From Planctomycetales bacterium (GTDB lineage Bacteria; Planctomycetota; Phycisphaerae; SM23-33), in contig DAOWOP010000125.1 of the NCBI GenBank assembly GCA_030642005.1, positions 1 through 7,658 on the forward strand: a stretch of 7,658 nucleotides of DNA, written 5' to 3'. Of this stretch, positions 5,217 through 7,658 are shown one piece after another. Both the position numbers and the translations under genes were made by a program. The number at the start of each line of letters is the position of its first letter. Within the stretch, counting starts at the first letter, position 1. The notes beneath the pieces are model-generated. The model did no database searches, was not told the origin of the DNA, and saw only the letters and a program-made list of their open reading frames with translations.

Positions 5217-5945
5217 ATGGAACTGCAACTGAACCTTCATCCCGCCGACGGATACAAAAGCCCCTCCCAACGCGCCAGACGAATCACCGAAGCCTGGTTC
5301 GCCCAAAACGCCTACTGCCCGGTCTGCCCGTCGGAAAATCTCTCACCCACACGCGACAACACACGAGTCGTCGATTTCGTCTGCTCCGATTGCGGAGCGG
5401 AGTTTCAGTTGAAGTCCAAATCAAACCCGCTGGGGAGAAAAATCCGCGATGCTGCTTACCAACCCATGATCGAAAGAGTCAATGCGAACCAAAGCCCGCA
5501 TTTCGCATTCATGCACTATGCACGCGATAACTGGTCTGTCAGGAAATTGATTTTCGTGCCGGGGTATTTCATAACGCCCAGCGTAATCGAGAAGTGCAAG
5601 CCGCTTTCAGCCAGTGCAAGACGTGCCGGATGGGTTGGCTGCAATATCCTCCTGTATATGATTCCGCCCGATGGGCGCCTGCCGGTTATTTCCTGTGATG
5701 GTATTTCGCCGAAACAGGATATACGCCAAAAATGGGAGAGGTTCACCTGGATTGGCAAGGCTTTGCCGGAATCGCGCGGGTGGATAACGGACATCCTGTT
5801 ATGTGTTCGCCGGTTCGGACGGCATGAGTTTTCGTTAGCGGATATGTACGAATTTGAGGGGGAGTTGGCCATCACTATAGACTATTATCAAAATTTCCAT
5901 ATTTTATTATATGCCATCTCTGCAAATTCAGCTTGTCTATTATAA
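5217..5945 (+). CDS. DpnI-like methyl-directed restriction endonuclease, C-terminally truncated
   Basis: The protein aligns with DpnI, which cuts methylated GATC (Gm6ATC). With the start at 5217 (MELQLNLHPADGYKS, matching DpnI MELHFNLELVETYKS), motif numbering coincides with DpnI: zinc cysteines C34, C37, C56 and C59, and nuclease residues D53 and K66. DpnI E64 is glutamine here (AEFQLKSK). The segment ARRAGWVGCNI also matches. Homology runs through SLADMYEFEGELA, then stops near 5870. The last 24 residues are read from the reverse strand of the 3' end of the neighbouring nuclease gene and are not DpnI-like. About 35-40 residues of the C-terminal winged-helix domain, which in DpnI also reads methylated DNA, are lost. 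The PD-(D/E)XK core remains, so activity is possible but doubtful. An upstream in-frame ATG at 5196 would add seven residues and cannot be excluded. TTGACA at 5179 lacks a matching -10. Confidence 0.85.
   Translation: MELQLNLHPADGYKSPSQRARRITEAWFAQNAYCPVCPSENLSPTRDNTRVVDFVCSDCGAEFQLKSKSNPLGRKIRDAAYQPMIERVNANQSPHFAFMHYARDNWSVRKLIFVPGYFITPSVIEKCKPLSASARRAGWVGCNILLYMIPPDGRLPVISCDGISPKQDIRQKWERFTWIGKALPESRGWITDILLCVRRFGRHEFSLADMYEFEGELAITIDYYQNFHILLYAISANSACLL
5871..5887. other. Rearrangement junction between the dpnI-like gene and the AT-rich block
   Basis: DpnI homology ends at the codon for A218 (5868-5870). The convergent nuclease gene stops at 5888, so about 17 bases separate the two. Base composition changes sharply here from GC-rich to AT-rich. 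No transposase, tRNA or clear direct repeat marks the site, so illegitimate recombination or integration of the AT-rich segment is the simplest reading. Confidence 0.6.
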
Positions 5946-7651
5946 ATCTGATCTTTATTCCATTTGTAATCCATGTTTTCCAGAGACTTTACCAATAATT
6001 TAACAATTGGCAAACTCGATTTTTTATATTCGTGTATTTTGTTTTTTACTAAACCATTTTGAACTTTTGAGTTAATCCTTGTCGCTATCAAGGTTAAATT
6101 TCCAAGATTGTTAACATAGGGCTTTATTTCTTTTTTGCTAAGGTTCCAATGTTTATGTGGTTTCAAAGGTAATATGTGCTCTATGTTAACATTTGCGAAA
6201 TCGATTTTTTCTTCATCTGTTTTACGGTAGTACGAGTCGATTTTGCTTAGAATGTATTTCGTTAACATTCTGCTCTTTGTCGAATTCTTGTGTGATAGTT
6301 CTAAGAAGTGAGCCTTGAAGAATTCACCAGAAGGTTTTTGCTCTATTAGCTCTTTCTCGATTTCGGAAAAAATCGACTGAATTTTCCCGCTAATTTTCTT
6401 CTTTGGTGTTTTCTTGAGAGCGGTTTCAATGTTTATGGCATATTTTGAATAAATCCTTTCGACTTTATTTCCAGGAAGTTTGGATACAACCGAATACATA
6501 AAAGTAAAATTTTCAATTAATTGAAATATTCTTGCAGGATCTGTTCCCAAAGAATCAAGGTTTCTAAGAATGCTCAATAACAAAACGTAGCATTGTGATA
6601 CGTCCATTAACCTAATGCCAAATATCGATTTATATATTTTCCCGCCATTTTTGATATCTTGAAAATCCTCCTCATTGCCTTCTAATAATTTGTTATACCA
6701 TTCAGAAGCATCCCATAAGTTTTCAAGCAAGGTACTCCAATCGGTTATTTCACGTTTGATTTCTTTAAACAACTTTTTCTCGGTCACAAATGAATACTTG
6801 GATATCCAATAGTACCTGATGAATTTCTTCAATTCTGTATTTGTTGCTTGGATATTATTGGTGATCTCTTGCCACATATCTTTAGCGAAATCTCTATCTT
6901 CTTTTGCAGGAATTTTTTGGAAAATGAGATTTTTTAGTAAATCGGCAACAGACAAATCTACCCCACGCGCGTTAGTAGTTTCTAATATTTCATAGGCTTC
7001 CTCTTCGTTTTCAATGCGAATGTGTATGACGATCAAACGTGAAACTTTTCTTCTTATTCTATTTAGAAATTCCAACTTCTTTTCTTTTGTGTCGAATTTT
7101 TCTAATTCACTTGATACCTTGTCGTGAAAATACTGATAGTTTTTTTTGATTCTCAGTTCTTCTTTTAGTTTAGGCTCTGTGTCAGCAATGTTACTGTCCT
7201 GTTCTTGGATATATTTTTGGAAATACCCTTTAGTTGAATCCCCGGGCAGTATCCGAAACGATTCGTTTCCCTCTCTGTCTACAATTGCTATATCCTGCTC
7301 GTGATAACGGTCCGATATTTTAGTGTCTATCTTCGCCGCGATGTCCCTTAGTGCTGAACAAAAAATGGTAATAGTTAATAACCGCTGCTGACCATCAATT
7401 ATGTCGATGTACCCCGATTTCGCCAATGACTCGTAGTTGAAAATAAGAGACCCAATAAAGTATGAATCATCATTTCCCATCAAGTCATTCCAGAATTCGG
7501 ATAATTCGTCCTCCCCCCAAGCATAGGGCCTTTGATATCTGGGAACTCGAAAAGTGTTGTATTCAGAAAACAACACCTCAACTACTTTTTTATCTTCTGC
7601 TTTGAATCTTAGTTTATTTTCTTTAGAGCCTATCCTAATAACCCGGCACAA
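5888..7651 (-). CDS. GmrSD-like DUF262/DUF1524 (HNH) modification-dependent nuclease
   Basis: This 587-residue protein combines the two domains of the GmrSD/BrxU type IV restriction group, which use NTP binding in the DUF262 (ParB-like) domain and an HNH-type DUF1524 domain to cut modified phage DNA. The DUF262 motifs are VPRYQRPYAW (36-45) and IIDGQQRLLTI (84-94). The DUF1524 motifs are NIEHILPL (489-496) with E491/H492, then NNLGNLTL (514-521) and a conserved N527. The middle is lysine- and glutamate-rich and largely helical in appearance. Codon use is AT-rich, unlike every other gene here, indicating transfer. The start is uncertain: 7651 is a TTG, no stop is visible upstream in the last seven bases, and homology begins about residue 15 (LRFKAEDKKV), so the gene may begin outside the window. 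It converges on the truncated dpnI-like gene and overlaps its chimeric tail. Family is sure, target is not. Confidence 0.85.
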   Translation of the reverse strand: MCRVIRIGSKENKLRFKAEDKKVVEVLFSEYNTFRVPRYQRPYAWGEDELSEFWNDLMGNDDSYFIGSLIFNYESLAKSGYIDIIDGQQRLLTITIFCSALRDIAAKIDTKISDRYHEQDIAIVDREGNESFRILPGDSTKGYFQKYIQEQDSNIADTEPKLKEELRIKKNYQYFHDKVSSELEKFDTKEKKLEFLNRIRRKVSRLIVIHIRIENEEEAYEILETTNARGVDLSVADLLKNLIFQKIPAKEDRDFAKDMWQEITNNIQATNTELKKFIRYYWISKYSFVTEKKLFKEIKREITDWSTLLENLWDASEWYNKLLEGNEEDFQDIKNGGKIYKSIFGIRLMDVSQCYVLLLSILRNLDSLGTDPARIFQLIENFTFMYSVVSKLPGNKVERIYSKYAINIETALKKTPKKKISGKIQSIFSEIEKELIEQKPSGEFFKAHFLELSHKNSTKSRMLTKYILSKIDSYYRKTDEEKIDFANVNIEHILPLKPHKHWNLSKKEIKPYVNNLGNLTLIATRINSKVQNGLVKNKIHEYKKSSLPIVKLLVKSLENMDYKWNKDQIYNRQAEFAEMAYNKIWKF

Positions 7652-7658
7652 CGGTACG

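Noticed and set aside
5516..5875. Minus-strand reading frame of 119 codons
   Set aside because: It is antisense to the DpnI-like catalytic and linker region and shows no recognisable motif.

Overview
This is a bacterial window with two compositional parts. Positions 1 to about 5870 are GC-rich with GC-rich codon use. Positions about 5871 to 7658 are visibly AT-rich and hold a defence-type gene of foreign character. The GC-rich part carries several families of palindromic intergenic repeats. These include the CCACAGAGAC-type palindrome, a GGATTAC-type palindrome, a GATTTT(T/C) heptamer repeat inside queC, and GCCGGGGGC / GCCCCAACGGGGC hairpins. Ribosome binding sites are mostly weak. From general experience this combination suggests a Planctomycetes-like or other PVC-type environmental genome, but no marker gene proves it.

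Layout: an M48-type membrane metalloprotease (108-1475, minus) follows queC (1503-2231, minus) after a 27-base gap, so they probably form an operon. A 239-base region with an imperfect palindrome separates queC from the divergent queF (2471-2809, plus). QueC makes preQ0 and QueF reduces it to preQ1, so two steps of queuosine precursor synthesis are encoded here. A 118-bp palindrome lies between queF and an AlaC-like class I aminotransferase (2958-4187, plus).

Next comes the most unusual part. A good sigma70-type promoter (4250-4277) drives a short RNA of about 65 nt. This RNA folds into an arm resembling the anticodon arm of tRNA-Sec (7-nt loop with UCA anticodon) and a second arm resembling its long variable arm, and it ends directly in a T8 tract, giving a convincing intrinsic terminator. 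A Shine-Dalgarno sequence and the start of a NYN (PIN-like) ribonuclease gene follow at once. The NYN gene is broken: its middle is replaced by about 150 bp of hairpin repeats, while the N-terminal and C-terminal motifs survive in different frames. A second copy of the double-hairpin repeat, in opposite orientation and with two compensatory base-pair changes, lies downstream.

The last part has a DpnI-like methyl-directed restriction endonuclease (5217-5945, plus) whose C-terminal winged-helix end is cut off. The break is where the sequence changes to the AT-rich block carrying a GmrSD-like DUF262/DUF1524 (HNH) nuclease gene on the minus strand (5888-7651). Both encode modification-dependent restriction-type proteins, so 4250-7658 looks like a small, decaying defence region. 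The tRNA-Sec-like leader next to a ribonuclease gene is the best candidate for something undescribed.
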